The notes under the pieces: generated by a model
The model's input: the letters and a program-made list of their open reading frames with translations, nothing else
What the model was told of the DNA's origin: nothing
Database searches by the model: none
DNA from: Rhodanobacter sp. PCA2
Lineage (GTDB): Bacteria; Pseudomonadota; Gammaproteobacteria; Xanthomonadales; Rhodanobacteraceae
Direction: 5' to 3'
Length of the DNA stretch: 35,221 nt
NCBI RefSeq assembly: GCF_013620825.1
Contig: NZ_NJIC01000044.1
Span: 1-35,221, forward strand
Program-made: the position numbers and the translations under genes
Part shown: positions 1 through 7,470 of the stretch, piece after piece
How the letters are laid out: every line of letters starts with the position of its first letter
How positions within the stretch are numbered: position 1 is the first letter of the stretch

Positions 1-1071
1 CAGCCCCACCGCCGCCCCCAGCGCGGGCGGCAGGCCGAACCAGGACGCGAACGCGCTGCCGGCCACCGCGCCCAGCACGAACTGCGGCGTGACGATGCCG
101 CCGTAGAAACCCGAGCCCAACGTGATCGCCACCAGCAGCGCCTTCCAGAGGAAGCCGAGGTACGGCATCGTCTCGCCGTGCAGGGCGCGCTCCATCACCG
201 GCAGGCTGAGGCCCAGGTAATCCGTGGGCACCAGCAGGATCAGCAGCGCCAGCAGCATGCCGCCCAGCATCGGCACCAGCGGCGGCCACAGCGCGTAACG
301 CTGCTTCAGCCGGCCGAACAGTTTCTTCGCCTGCCGCAGCAACTCCACGAACGTCCATGCCACGCCGCCGCACAGCACGCCGATCAGCACGGTCTTCAGG
401 AACAGTATCTCGGTGAACTGCCCGGTGAAATCGATGGCGTAATGCTGATACGGCACGCCCAGCCAGCGCGAAACCTCGAATGCGGTAACGCCGGCCACGA
501 TGCCGGGGAACAGGAAGTCGTGACGAATGCGCCCTATCGCCAGCATCTCCACGCCGTAGATCGCGCCCGCGATCGGCGTGCCGAACACGCTGGAAAAACC
601 CGCGCTGACGCCGCAGGCCAGGAGCCGCTTGCGCATCTCCGGATTGAGGTGCAGCACGCGCCCCACCACGGCCGCCAGGCTGGCGCCGATGTGCGCGCAC
701 GGGCCTTCCTTGCCGGCCGAACCGCCGCAGGCCAGGGTGATCAACGCCGCCAGCGGCTTGATCCACATCGTGCGGAACGGCAGCTTGCCGTGCTGCTCGT
801 TGACCGCCACGATCGCGTTGTCGTTGAACGTGCTGCGCCGCAGCCGATAGCCGTAATGCAACAGCAAGCCGTTGGCGAGGCCACCCAGCGGCAAGGCCAG
901 CGCCAGCAGCCACCACGGCGCCGCGTACGCGTGACCCTCGGTGGCGAGCAGCGCGCGCAGGAACAGGGTGCAGCCCGCGCCGACCAGGGTGCCGGTGACG
1001 ATGGAAAGCACCAGCCACTGCACCACGGTCGCCAGCATCACCAGCGGTTCGGTCAATCGGAAGCGTCGCAT
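1..1071 (-). CDS. ClC-family chloride channel/transporter (C-terminal end cut by window edge)
   Basis: Integral membrane anion channel or Cl-/H+ exchanger of the ClC family. The first 357 codons are visible; the gene runs off the left edge. The protein is almost entirely hydrophobic helices. The second ClC selectivity motif appears as GSAGKEGP at residues 117-124, with E122 in the place of the gating glutamate. A later GFYGGIVTPQF stretch matches the third conserved ClC motif (GGxFxP-like). A textbook GSGIP first motif is not seen; the equivalent segment reads STFNDNAI (residues 80-87), so this may be one of the divergent ClC-like clades. The start is the ATG at 1069-1071; no clear ribosome binding site precedes it. 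Family assignment is firm; whether it is a channel or an exchanger cannot be told. Confidence 0.88.
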   Translation of the reverse strand, partial: MRRFRLTEPLVMLATVVQWLVLSIVTGTLVGAGCTLFLRALLATEGHAYAAPWWLLALALPLGGLANGLLLHYGYRLRRSTFNDNAIVAVNEQHGKLPFRTMWIKPLAALITLACGGSAGKEGPCAHIGASLAAVVGRVLHLNPEMRKRLLACGVSAGFSSVFGTPIAGAIYGVEMLAIGRIRHDFLFPGIVAGVTAFEVSRWLGVPYQHYAIDFTGQFTEILFLKTVLIGVLCGGVAWTFVELLRQAKKLFGRLKQRYALWPPLVPMLGGMLLALLILLVPTDYLGLSLPVMERALHGETMPYLGFLWKALLVAITLGSGFYGGIVTPQFVLGAVAGSAFASWFGLPPALGAAVGL

Positions 1072-1458
1072 CGGCGTGGGTTGCTGCTGGACGGATGGGT
1101 GGACAAAACCCGGTGAGTATAGCGGCCTGCCCCGGCGGTCCCGGACCATCGCCAGCCCGGTTTCCCGCAGGCCCCCGTGGTTCCGGTGCGGCCCGGGCAT
1201 CGCAGGTTCCGGCGGGCCCGGAAGCGGCATGCGCATGGCGCGCCTGCCGGCCCGGGAGATACGATCCGCGCGGCGGCCGGCAACCGCATCGTGCTGCTCG
1301 CCAGCGAGGCCGGCACCGGCAGGACCCGCCTGCTGCAGGCGTTCGCGGAGCAGCGCGACGATGCCACGCCGTGGCAGGGTGGCCAAGCGCTCGTCATACG
1401 GGCTGCAGTGCGCAGCCTGGCGGCTGCGGGGCTCTTTTCGACAGCTCGACCGACACCA
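1072..1458 (+). pseudogene. Intergenic stretch with a possible decayed STAND/AAA ATPase fragment
   Basis: No intact gene lies between the ClC and PNGase genes. On the + strand, in the frame containing position 1255, codons from about 1258 to 1420 read like the P-loop of LuxR/MalT- or cyclase-associated STAND ATPases: 'RIVLLASEAGTGRTRLLQAF' with a Walker A-like SEAGTGRT, followed by 'AEQRDDATPWQGGQAL'. The usual family form is GEAGIGKTRLL, so the lysine is replaced by arginine. No start signal is convincing and the similarity stops near the end of the opposite-strand gene. I read it as a remnant of a regulatory ATPase; chance similarity in GC-rich DNA is the alternative. Confidence 0.35.
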
Positions 1459-3348
1459 TCACGGCCGCGGCGTCGAGGCCTGTTTCCGGCCGGCCAGCGC
1501 CGGCTCCAACGGCAGCAGCCACGGATGGTCGGGACGCGAACGGCCGTCGATGCGGTTGGCGTTGCCGGGGCAGCCGTCGCCCTGCTTCGCCGCCGTGAGG
1601 CGCTGGTCGCGCGACTGGATCGCGGCGCGATAGCAACTGCCCAGCGAGTCGCTGAAGCCCACCTGCTCGCTGCCCGCCTGGTCGTGGGCGAAGCTGCTGC
1701 GGTCCAGCGGATCGGGGATGGTCTTGCCATCGGCGTGGTCGCGGGTGGCAAGCTGCTCGTCCAGCACGGCGTGGTAGGCGGCTCCCTGCCCGCCCGTCCG
1801 CCGCGTCTCGATGCGATGGCCTTGCTTCATCGCCACCTCGGCGGTGAAGTCCTGGCCGGTGGTGACCATGGTCTTGCGCGAAGACAGCCACAGCGGGTCG
1901 CGCTGCTGCACGGTGTAGCCGTCCAGCGGGCGGCCATCCAGCGTGCGCTGCACTTTCAGCGAAGTCGTGCTCGTCTGATCGATGGTCTCGTCGTAGCGCT
2001 TCGCCCCGGGCCGCGCGAAGGTCTGGCGGTTGTGGAAACCGCCACGGTAGTCGACGGTGGTCTCGACCACGCCGCGCGGCGTGTGCAGGCGGCCGGCGAT
2101 CACATAATCCTGCGTCTGGTCGGTGCTTATGGTTCCCACGGTGCGGCCGGCGGCGTCGGCATGCAGCGTGTCGTGCACGACCAGCCCGGCCGGCTGCCGC
2201 GCGGCCAGCGTGTTCCGCGTGACTTCGCCCCGCAACTGGCCGGCCTGCGCGTCCTGGTAGACCAGCAGGTTCGCCGCGACGTTGAAGAAGTGGTCGCTGC
2301 CCAGCACGCGCACGGCCACGGCGTGCGGCTTGCCGTCGTCGAACAGGCCGGCGAACGGGGTCAGGTCCACCCGCGCGGGGATGAAGTTCGTGGTCTGGAT
2401 CGCCGGCGTGGGCAGCCACAGGTGCGGCGCCACGCCGCCGGTGAAGATCCACGGATAGACCGGCGCCAGTCCCGCAGGCTTGCCGTCCACCAGCACTTCC
2501 ACGCCGCGGAAGCTGCCGCCGTCGCAGGCCTCGAACGACTCCAGCGAGTAGTCGCGCGTCTTTTCCAGGTAGGCGTGGTCGACGCAGGTGTACCAGCGCT
2601 CGTCGTGCGCCTGGCTCTGCGCGATGACATCGAGCCAGGCGCGCTCAACGTTGCGCGGGAACGTGATCTCGCGCGACAGGCTGTCGCCCGCGTGTTCCAG
2701 CGCCGTCTGCATGCCGCGCGGGTCGCTGCCCAGCGGATAGATGCGGTCCGCGGCTGCCGCAGCCGGTTGCCCGTCATCTGCGGGATAGAACGCCAGGCGC
2801 ACGTCCACGTAGATCGGCTGATTGGTGCCGGGGCTCACCCAGTTGTTGAGTATCAGCTGCCCCGCCTGCGCCTGCCGGAACAGCGCGGCGTAATCCGTGA
2901 TGTCGCGCTCCACGCGCCAGCGCTGGGCCACGTCCGGCTCGGGTTCGATGGTGGTGCCGAAATACAGGTTCACGCCGCCCAGCCACAGCGCCACGGTGCG
3001 GTCGAACTGGCGCCCCGCGGGCACCGAGAAATCCGCTTCCAGCACCACCTTGCCCCAGCCTCCCGCGCAACCCTTGGGTGGAGCGAAGTCGAAGCGATGC
3101 GGGCGCGCCTCCATCGAGGAACCATCGCCCTGGTCGTCGAACGCCTCGTGCCTGAACAGCGTCACCATGCATGGCTTGCCTGCCGGCCGCGACACCGGCG
3201 GCTCGGCCGTGGCGACCACGCGCGAGCCGATATCGAACCGCGCCGCCGCAGCCGCATGCGAATCCGCCGCCGAAACAGCGCATGTCGCCAGACACGCCAT
3301 GCATCCTGACAGCCAACGCCACGCCACGGCTTTCTTCACGTTCGCCAC
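1459..3348 (-). CDS. Secreted PNGase A-like peptide-N-glycosidase (asparagine amidase)
   Basis: Predicted exported amidase of the plant/fungal PNGase A type (peptide-N4-(N-acetyl-beta-glucosaminyl)asparagine amidase A). Such enzymes cleave the bond between Asn and the first GlcNAc of N-glycans. The protein is 629 aa. The stretch at about 280-305 (FRGVEVLVDGK, then VYPWIFTGG), followed by APHLWLP and the segment ending RVDLTPFAGLFDDGK, matches the conserved core of the PNGase A family, as does the ERWYT segment at 250-254. The start is GTG at 3346-3348: a GGAGG lies five bases upstream and the product then begins with a clean signal peptide (lysines 5-6, hydrophobic stretch, AVSAADS). An earlier in-frame ATG at 3495 would spoil the signal peptide. 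It has few cysteines; export to periplasm or outside is inferred. It is followed by no same-strand gene close enough to be an operon partner. Confidence 0.82.
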   Translation of the reverse strand: MANVKKAVAWRWLSGCMACLATCAVSAADSHAAAAARFDIGSRVVATAEPPVSRPAGKPCMVTLFRHEAFDDQGDGSSMEARPHRFDFAPPKGCAGGWGKVVLEADFSVPAGRQFDRTVALWLGGVNLYFGTTIEPEPDVAQRWRVERDITDYAALFRQAQAGQLILNNWVSPGTNQPIYVDVRLAFYPADDGQPAAAAADRIYPLGSDPRGMQTALEHAGDSLSREITFPRNVERAWLDVIAQSQAHDERWYTCVDHAYLEKTRDYSLESFEACDGGSFRGVEVLVDGKPAGLAPVYPWIFTGGVAPHLWLPTPAIQTTNFIPARVDLTPFAGLFDDGKPHAVAVRVLGSDHFFNVAANLLVYQDAQAGQLRGEVTRNTLAARQPAGLVVHDTLHADAAGRTVGTISTDQTQDYVIAGRLHTPRGVVETTVDYRGGFHNRQTFARPGAKRYDETIDQTSTTSLKVQRTLDGRPLDGYTVQQRDPLWLSSRKTMVTTGQDFTAEVAMKQGHRIETRRTGGQGAAYHAVLDEQLATRDHADGKTIPDPLDRSSFAHDQAGSEQVGFSDSLGSCYRAAIQSRDQRLTAAKQGDGCPGNANRIDGRSRPDHPWLLPLEPALAGRKQASTPRP

Positions 3349-3500
3349 GATTGCCTCCGTCTCGTTGCCATGCCCGTGGTGGCTTCCCTGCGAGGAAGCT
3401 TGCCAACTGTCTCGCGTCGCACCCAGGGGTCTGATCAATCGACTGCTTGCTTGCTCGTCATTCCTGCGGCTTTCAACGGCCGGAGGGCCGGTCACGCAGG

Positions 3501-3646
3501 AGGCGCTTCAAACAGCGAAACCGGTCATCGAGTACCCTGGTGTTCCGTGGCTTGCAGGCACTGGATGACTCGCTGCGCTCGCCCCTTCGGGGCCGCCCTG
3601 CGGGCGTTCTGCGCGCTTTGCGCTTGTCCAGCCTTCGCCGGGATGA
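3501..3646. repeat. Dispersed ~146-bp repeat, copy A
   Basis: This stretch in the 318-base gap between the PNGase and M24 peptidase genes matches 13437-13583. The last 96 bases (3551-3646) are nearly identical to 13488-13583, differing at about two positions. The first 50 bases are more diverged. The unit ends in CCTTCGCCGGGATGA, half of the palindromic element found elsewhere in the window (22317-22414). It contains GC-rich inverted segments (CCCCTTCGGGG). No gene is seen in the rest of the 3349-3666 gap. Probably a non-autonomous palindromic repeat family of this genome. Confidence 0.8.
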
Positions 3647-3666
3647 CAAGCAAAACCAGACCCTCC

Positions 3667-4971
3667 CTAACCGAACGGCTGCTCGATGGACGGGCTCTGC
3701 GGCGTGAACCAGCGCGCGCCCGCGGCGGTGACGTGCATGTCGTCTTCCAGCCGCACGCCGAACTCGCCGGGGATGTAGATGCCGGGTTCGTCGCTGAAGG
3801 TCATGCCCGTCTCGATCTTCCGCGTGTTGCCCTGGACCAGGTAGTACCACTCGTGCATGTCCATGCCGATGCCGTGGCCCAGCCGGTGCGAGAAGTACAT
3901 GTAGCCGGGGCCGTAGCCGGCATCCACGATCACCTTGCGCGCGGCGGCGTCCACCGACTCCATCGTCGCGCCCGGATGCGCGGCCGCGAGAGCGGCCTGT
4001 TGCGCCTTGCGCACGATGTCGAACACCCGCTTCATCTTGTCGCTGGCCTTCCCCAGCGTGAAGGTGCGGGTGATGTCGCTCTGGTAACCCTCCACGTAGC
4101 AGCCGTCGTCCAGCATCACCGGCGTGCCCTCGCGCATCACCTGCGGCTCGCGCGAGCCGTGCGGCAGCGCGGTGTAGCGGCCCACGTTGATGCTGGCCTC
4201 GCCGCGCAGGCCCATGCGCGCATAGCCAGCGTCCACCCAGGCCGCGATGTGCTGTTGCGTGACGCCGGGCTCCAGGCCTTGCCAGACCGCCTTGTACAAG
4301 GCCAGCGTGGCGTCGTTCGCGACCTGCATCAGCGCGAGTTCGGCGGGGCTCTTGATCGCGCGGCAGCCGGTGGTGACTGGCGTCGCCGCCACCAGCTTCG
4401 CCTGCGGCATGGCTGCCGCGATGCCGGTGGAGCGGAAGAACGGCACCTTCTCCTCGATGCCCAGCGTGCCGGTGCCGGCATGCTTCTCGCGCATCACCTG
4501 CGCGATCAGCGCGTAGGGGCTCTCGTTCTCCTGCCAGGTGCGCAGGTCGTGGCCGAAGCGGATCTGCTCCATCGCGCGGTCGCGCTCGAACGCCGGCGCG
4601 ACGTACACCGGGTCGCCCGAGCGCGGCAGCAGCATGCCCATCAGGCGTTCGCTGCTCCACCAGCGCATGCCGGTGTAGTAGTCCAGCGTGGTGCCGCCGT
4701 CCAGGTAGATCGCGTCGATGCCGGAGCGGCCCATCAGTTCCTGCGCCCGCGCCAGCCGGGCGCGGCGCTCGTCGTCGGCGATCGGCACGATCTTCGACTG
4801 TACCGGCTGCAGCCCCAGAATGGATGGCGGCAGCTTGACAGCGTCGGTGGACGCGTCCGCAGCCGCCGCATGGCCGCCCAGCATCGCCGCCGGCAGCGCG
4901 GCCGCACCCAGCGCGGAATTCCGCAGGAAACGGCGCCGCCCCGGCTGCATCGCATCGCCACGATCGTTCAT
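3667..4971 (-). CDS. Tat-exported M24 family metallopeptidase (Xaa-Pro aminopeptidase-like)
   Basis: Predicted periplasmic dinuclear-metal peptidase of the M24B group (Xaa-Pro aminopeptidase/prolidase 'pita-bread' fold), 434 aa. The N-terminus has a twin-arginine signal (GRRRFLRNSA, residues 11-20) followed by an Ala-rich hydrophobic stretch. An N-terminal creatinase-like domain covers about 60-200. All five metal ligands of the family can be placed: D288 (LDDG), D299 (YQSDITRTF), H366 (RLGHGIGMDMHE), E395 (DEPGIYI) and E409 (VRLEDD). The start at 4971 is set by GGGGAGG four to five bases upstream. Export as a folded, metal-loaded enzyme via Tat is inferred. Location beside a secreted deglycosylating enzyme suggests a role in peptide scavenging, but the 318-base gap with a repeat argues against a shared transcript. 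Confidence 0.92.
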   Translation of the reverse strand: MNDRGDAMQPGRRRFLRNSALGAAALPAAMLGGHAAAADASTDAVKLPPSILGLQPVQSKIVPIADDERRARLARAQELMGRSGIDAIYLDGGTTLDYYTGMRWWSSERLMGMLLPRSGDPVYVAPAFERDRAMEQIRFGHDLRTWQENESPYALIAQVMREKHAGTGTLGIEEKVPFFRSTGIAAAMPQAKLVAATPVTTGCRAIKSPAELALMQVANDATLALYKAVWQGLEPGVTQQHIAAWVDAGYARMGLRGEASINVGRYTALPHGSREPQVMREGTPVMLDDGCYVEGYQSDITRTFTLGKASDKMKRVFDIVRKAQQAALAAAHPGATMESVDAAARKVIVDAGYGPGYMYFSHRLGHGIGMDMHEWYYLVQGNTRKIETGMTFSDEPGIYIPGEFGVRLEDDMHVTAAGARWFTPQSPSIEQPFG

Positions 4972-5123
4972 GGAACCTCCCCGGTCGAGTCACCCGCCGA
5001 TCATCCCACGAACGCAACGCCGCACCACGCCGCGGACACCCAACCGATGGCACGGTGGCCCGCCGCACGCAGGCCTGCGCAGGCGCGGCTAGACTGCGGC
5101 CACCTCACGCGCGGGCCGTTTCC

Positions 5124-5504
5124 ATGATCCCCCACTTCAGCGACCTCTCCGCCAACGAGCGCACCTATCTCGCCTGGATACGCACGGCGGTGTCGCTGAT
5201 GGGCTTCGGTTTCCTGATCGAGCGCTTCGACGTGTTCCTCGTCTACAACACGCGCGGCGCGGTGCTGAACAACGGCCTGCACATGCGCGCCTCGGAGTGG
5301 CTGGGCCTGGGCATGATCCTGCTGGGCGCGGTGCTGATCCTGCTTGCCACCCGCAGCTTCTACCGCAACTGCCGGCTGATCCAGGCCGAGGCCGAAGGCG
5401 CGTATCACGGCACCGCGGTCGAGCGCGTGCTGACGGCGCTGCTGGTCGCGCTGGCGCTGTTCCTGGTGCTGTACGTGGGCTACCAGCTCACCAGCCTGCA
5501 GTAG
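5124..5504 (+). CDS. DUF202 (YidH-like) inner-membrane protein
   Basis: Small integral membrane protein of the DUF202/YidH family, 126 aa; function unknown in general. The N-terminus carries the family hallmark 'DLSANERTYLAWIRTAVSLM' (residues 6-25), with first membrane segment around 18-34. A second hydrophobic helix lies at about 62-78 and a third at about 104-122. The start at 5124 is chosen because the family begins directly before this hallmark; an earlier in-frame ATG (5055) would add 23 Arg/Ala-rich residues that look non-coding. The gene is divergent from the M24 peptidase gene with 152 bases between the two starts. Confidence 0.85.
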   Translation: MIPHFSDLSANERTYLAWIRTAVSLMGFGFLIERFDVFLVYNTRGAVLNNGLHMRASEWLGLGMILLGAVLILLATRSFYRNCRLIQAEAEGAYHGTAVERVLTALLVALALFLVLYVGYQLTSLQ

Positions 5505-5834
5505 GGAACGGGCGTGCCCATGGGGTAGCCGGCGCGCTCCGGCAGGGCGACCGAACAGCCCGGCGCGCGTCCGCGCAACGCAATCAGCGTGGTCAGCAGC
5601 CCGACGCCCGCCAACCGCAGCGCCGTGGCGACCGGCAGCGAGGCGATCGGGCGTGAATTGCGCAGCATGTCCGCTTCGTCCGCGCCGCCCATGCAGGCAT
5701 CGAGGCAGGGAGTATTCCGGCCCGTCGGCCAAGCGGATGCAATGGCGCCTGCCCAGCACCGTCATCCCCACGGCGATTGAGTTGCGCGTTTCCGCCTCCA
5801 CATCGTGTGGACTGCACACCAACCTGGATTGCTC
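5505..5834. other. 330-base gap without a convincing gene
   Basis: A minus-strand frame at 5480-5692 (70 codons, one hydrophobic stretch 'ATALRLAGVGLLTTLIAL') is open, but it overlaps the end of the DUF202 gene, has no ribosome binding site and resembles nothing I know. A second minus-strand frame (5593-5817) has the composition of a shadow. No clear terminator or promoter is seen. Confidence 0.4.
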
Positions 5835-6500
5835 ATGACCACGCCCGCCACGCTGCGCATCGATTTCGTTTCCGACGTCGCCTGCCCGTGGTGCGCGGTC
5901 GGGCTCACCAGCCTGCAGCAGGCGCTGGCGAAACTGGACGGCGAAGTGCAGGCGGACATCCACCTGCAGCCGTTCGAGCTGAATCCGCAGATGGCCGCCG
6001 AAGGCGAGGACGCCGCCGAGCACATCATGCGCAAGTACGGCATCGACGAGGCCCGCATGGACGCCAACCGCGCGGCGATCCGCGAGCGTGCCGCGTCGCT
6101 CGGCTTCGCCTACAACGTGGGGCCGGGCAGCCGCATCTGGAACACCTTCGATGCGCACCGACTGCTGCACTGGGCCGAGCTGCAGGACAACGCACGCGCA
6201 CTGGCGCTGAAGCAGGCGCTGCTGCGCGCCAACTTCAGCGACGGCCGCAACGTCTCCGACCGCGAAATGCTCGCGGGCATCGCCGCGGACGTGGGTCTGG
6301 ATGCCGACGAGGCGCGCCGCGTGCTGGACAGCGGCGAGTACGCCGACGAGGTGCGCGCACAGGAACGGTACTTCCAGCAGGCCGGCATCCATTCCGTGCC
6401 CGCCACCATCGTCAACGGCACGCACCTGATCTCGGGCGGCCAGCCGCCAGAAGTGTTCGTGCGCGCGCTGCGCGAGATCGCGGGCAAGGCCGCTCCGTAA
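5835..6500 (+). CDS. DsbA-family oxidoreductase, FrnE-like
   Basis: Thioredoxin-fold protein of the DsbA/FrnE (2-hydroxychromene-2-carboxylate isomerase-like) group, 221 aa. The redox motif is CPWC (C17-C20) right after the first beta strand (LRIDFVSDVACPWC). The helical insert and the cis-Pro loop 'IHSVPATIVNGTHLISGGQP' near residues 192-211 complete the family pattern. No signal peptide is present, so it should act in the cytoplasm, as FrnE proteins do, as a disulfide isomerase/oxidoreductase possibly linked to oxidative stress. The start ATG at 5835 gives the expected N-terminus; ten codons further upstream there is an in-frame ATG (5805) without family similarity. Confidence 0.9.
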   Translation: MTTPATLRIDFVSDVACPWCAVGLTSLQQALAKLDGEVQADIHLQPFELNPQMAAEGEDAAEHIMRKYGIDEARMDANRAAIRERAASLGFAYNVGPGSRIWNTFDAHRLLHWAELQDNARALALKQALLRANFSDGRNVSDREMLAGIAADVGLDADEARRVLDSGEYADEVRAQERYFQQAGIHSVPATIVNGTHLISGGQPPEVFVRALREIAGKAAP

Positions 6501-6545
6501 AACCGGACGGCGCGCGGATCGCCCAGCGGCGGCGTCAGCCGCGCG

Positions 6546-7256
6546 TCATTCCCCCAGCTCGGGATCCAGCAACAGCAGCGCAGCGGCCGCGGCGGCGAAG
6601 TAGGCGCGCTGGTGGTCGTCCAGCGCACGATCGAAGTGCACGCGGCCACGGTTGAGCACGTCGACCACGGCAAGCGTGTTGCCGCCATCGGCGATGGCAT
6701 AGCCGGTCGGCGTCATCCCTTCGATCGGCGAACCTTCGTAACCGTGCAGGTCGCGCACGGCGTACTCGCTCCCCCACGGGGTGGCCAGGCGGCCCTGCAG
6801 GCGAGCGCCCTCGCGCGCGACCTCCAGCATCTGCGCTTCGTGGCCGTCCGCCCGCAGGCCGCAGGCCAGCAACGGCCCGGCCAGCGCGGTCACGTCCACC
6901 GTGGTGCGCTGCGACTCCTTCCCCGCACCCAGCGTCCACGCGCGTGCACGGCATTGCACCTCGACCGGCGGCGTCCCGCCCGCGGCCAGGGTGTAGGCAT
7001 ACCGCCGGCTGGTGCGACCCACGTCCAGCGCGCCCAGGGGTACCTGCCACGCGAACGTCGAACCCTCGCGCATCTCCGTGGCGCTGTACGGCCCGAAGCG
7101 CAGCGGTTCGTTGAAGCGGCGCGGCGAATGGCCGCTCACGTCGTACGCCACCGCGTTGCCGCCGAAACCTTCCGGCAGACGCAGCTGCGCCGGCGCGCAG
7201 GCCGACAGGGACACGGCCAGCAGTACTGGAATCGCGGCGAGGCGAATGCTGCGCAT
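6546..7256 (-). CDS. Hypothetical outer-membrane or periplasmic lipoprotein
   Basis: Unrecognised lipoprotein, 236 aa. Residues 1-20 form a lipoprotein signal: Arg-rich start, hydrophobic core and the lipobox LSAC with C20 as the modified cysteine, followed by APAQ, which does not have the Asp+2 inner-membrane retention signal. The mature part is soluble and mixed alpha/beta, with two further Cys (VQCRARAW and LLACGLRADG) that could pair in the periplasm. The C-terminus is Ala/Leu-rich. The start at 7256 follows a GGGGG run. It converges with the FrnE-like gene (45 bases between stops) and diverges from the GH31 gene. No function can be assigned. Confidence 0.75.
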   Translation of the reverse strand: MRSIRLAAIPVLLAVSLSACAPAQLRLPEGFGGNAVAYDVSGHSPRRFNEPLRFGPYSATEMREGSTFAWQVPLGALDVGRTSRRYAYTLAAGGTPPVEVQCRARAWTLGAGKESQRTTVDVTALAGPLLACGLRADGHEAQMLEVAREGARLQGRLATPWGSEYAVRDLHGYEGSPIEGMTPTGYAIADGGNTLAVVDVLNRGRVHFDRALDDHQRAYFAAAAAALLLLDPELGE

Positions 7257-7470
7257 GATGAACCCCCGTTCGTGACGACGAGCGCAGATTAGGCGCAGTG
7301 CGACTGCGCCGTACCGTGCCATTGGTTGGCCCCCGACCGGGATGCCGCCGTTCGCCGGCATCGCCGCCTCTGGAAATGTAGTACTTTTGATCGCGACCGC
7401 CGCCCTCCGCCTGCGCAGGCCCGCGTCACCGCCCTTCCCCAGACGGACCGACCAGACGATGAGGACCACG

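Noticed and set aside
1177-3309. 710-codon + strand frame opposite the PNGase gene
   Set aside because: Beyond about 1450 it is antisense to the PNGase gene with shadow composition. Only its first part, in the gap, was kept as a possible ATPase remnant.
5480-5692. Small minus-strand membrane protein gene
   Set aside because: No ribosome binding site, overlaps the DUF202 3' end and has no family resemblance.
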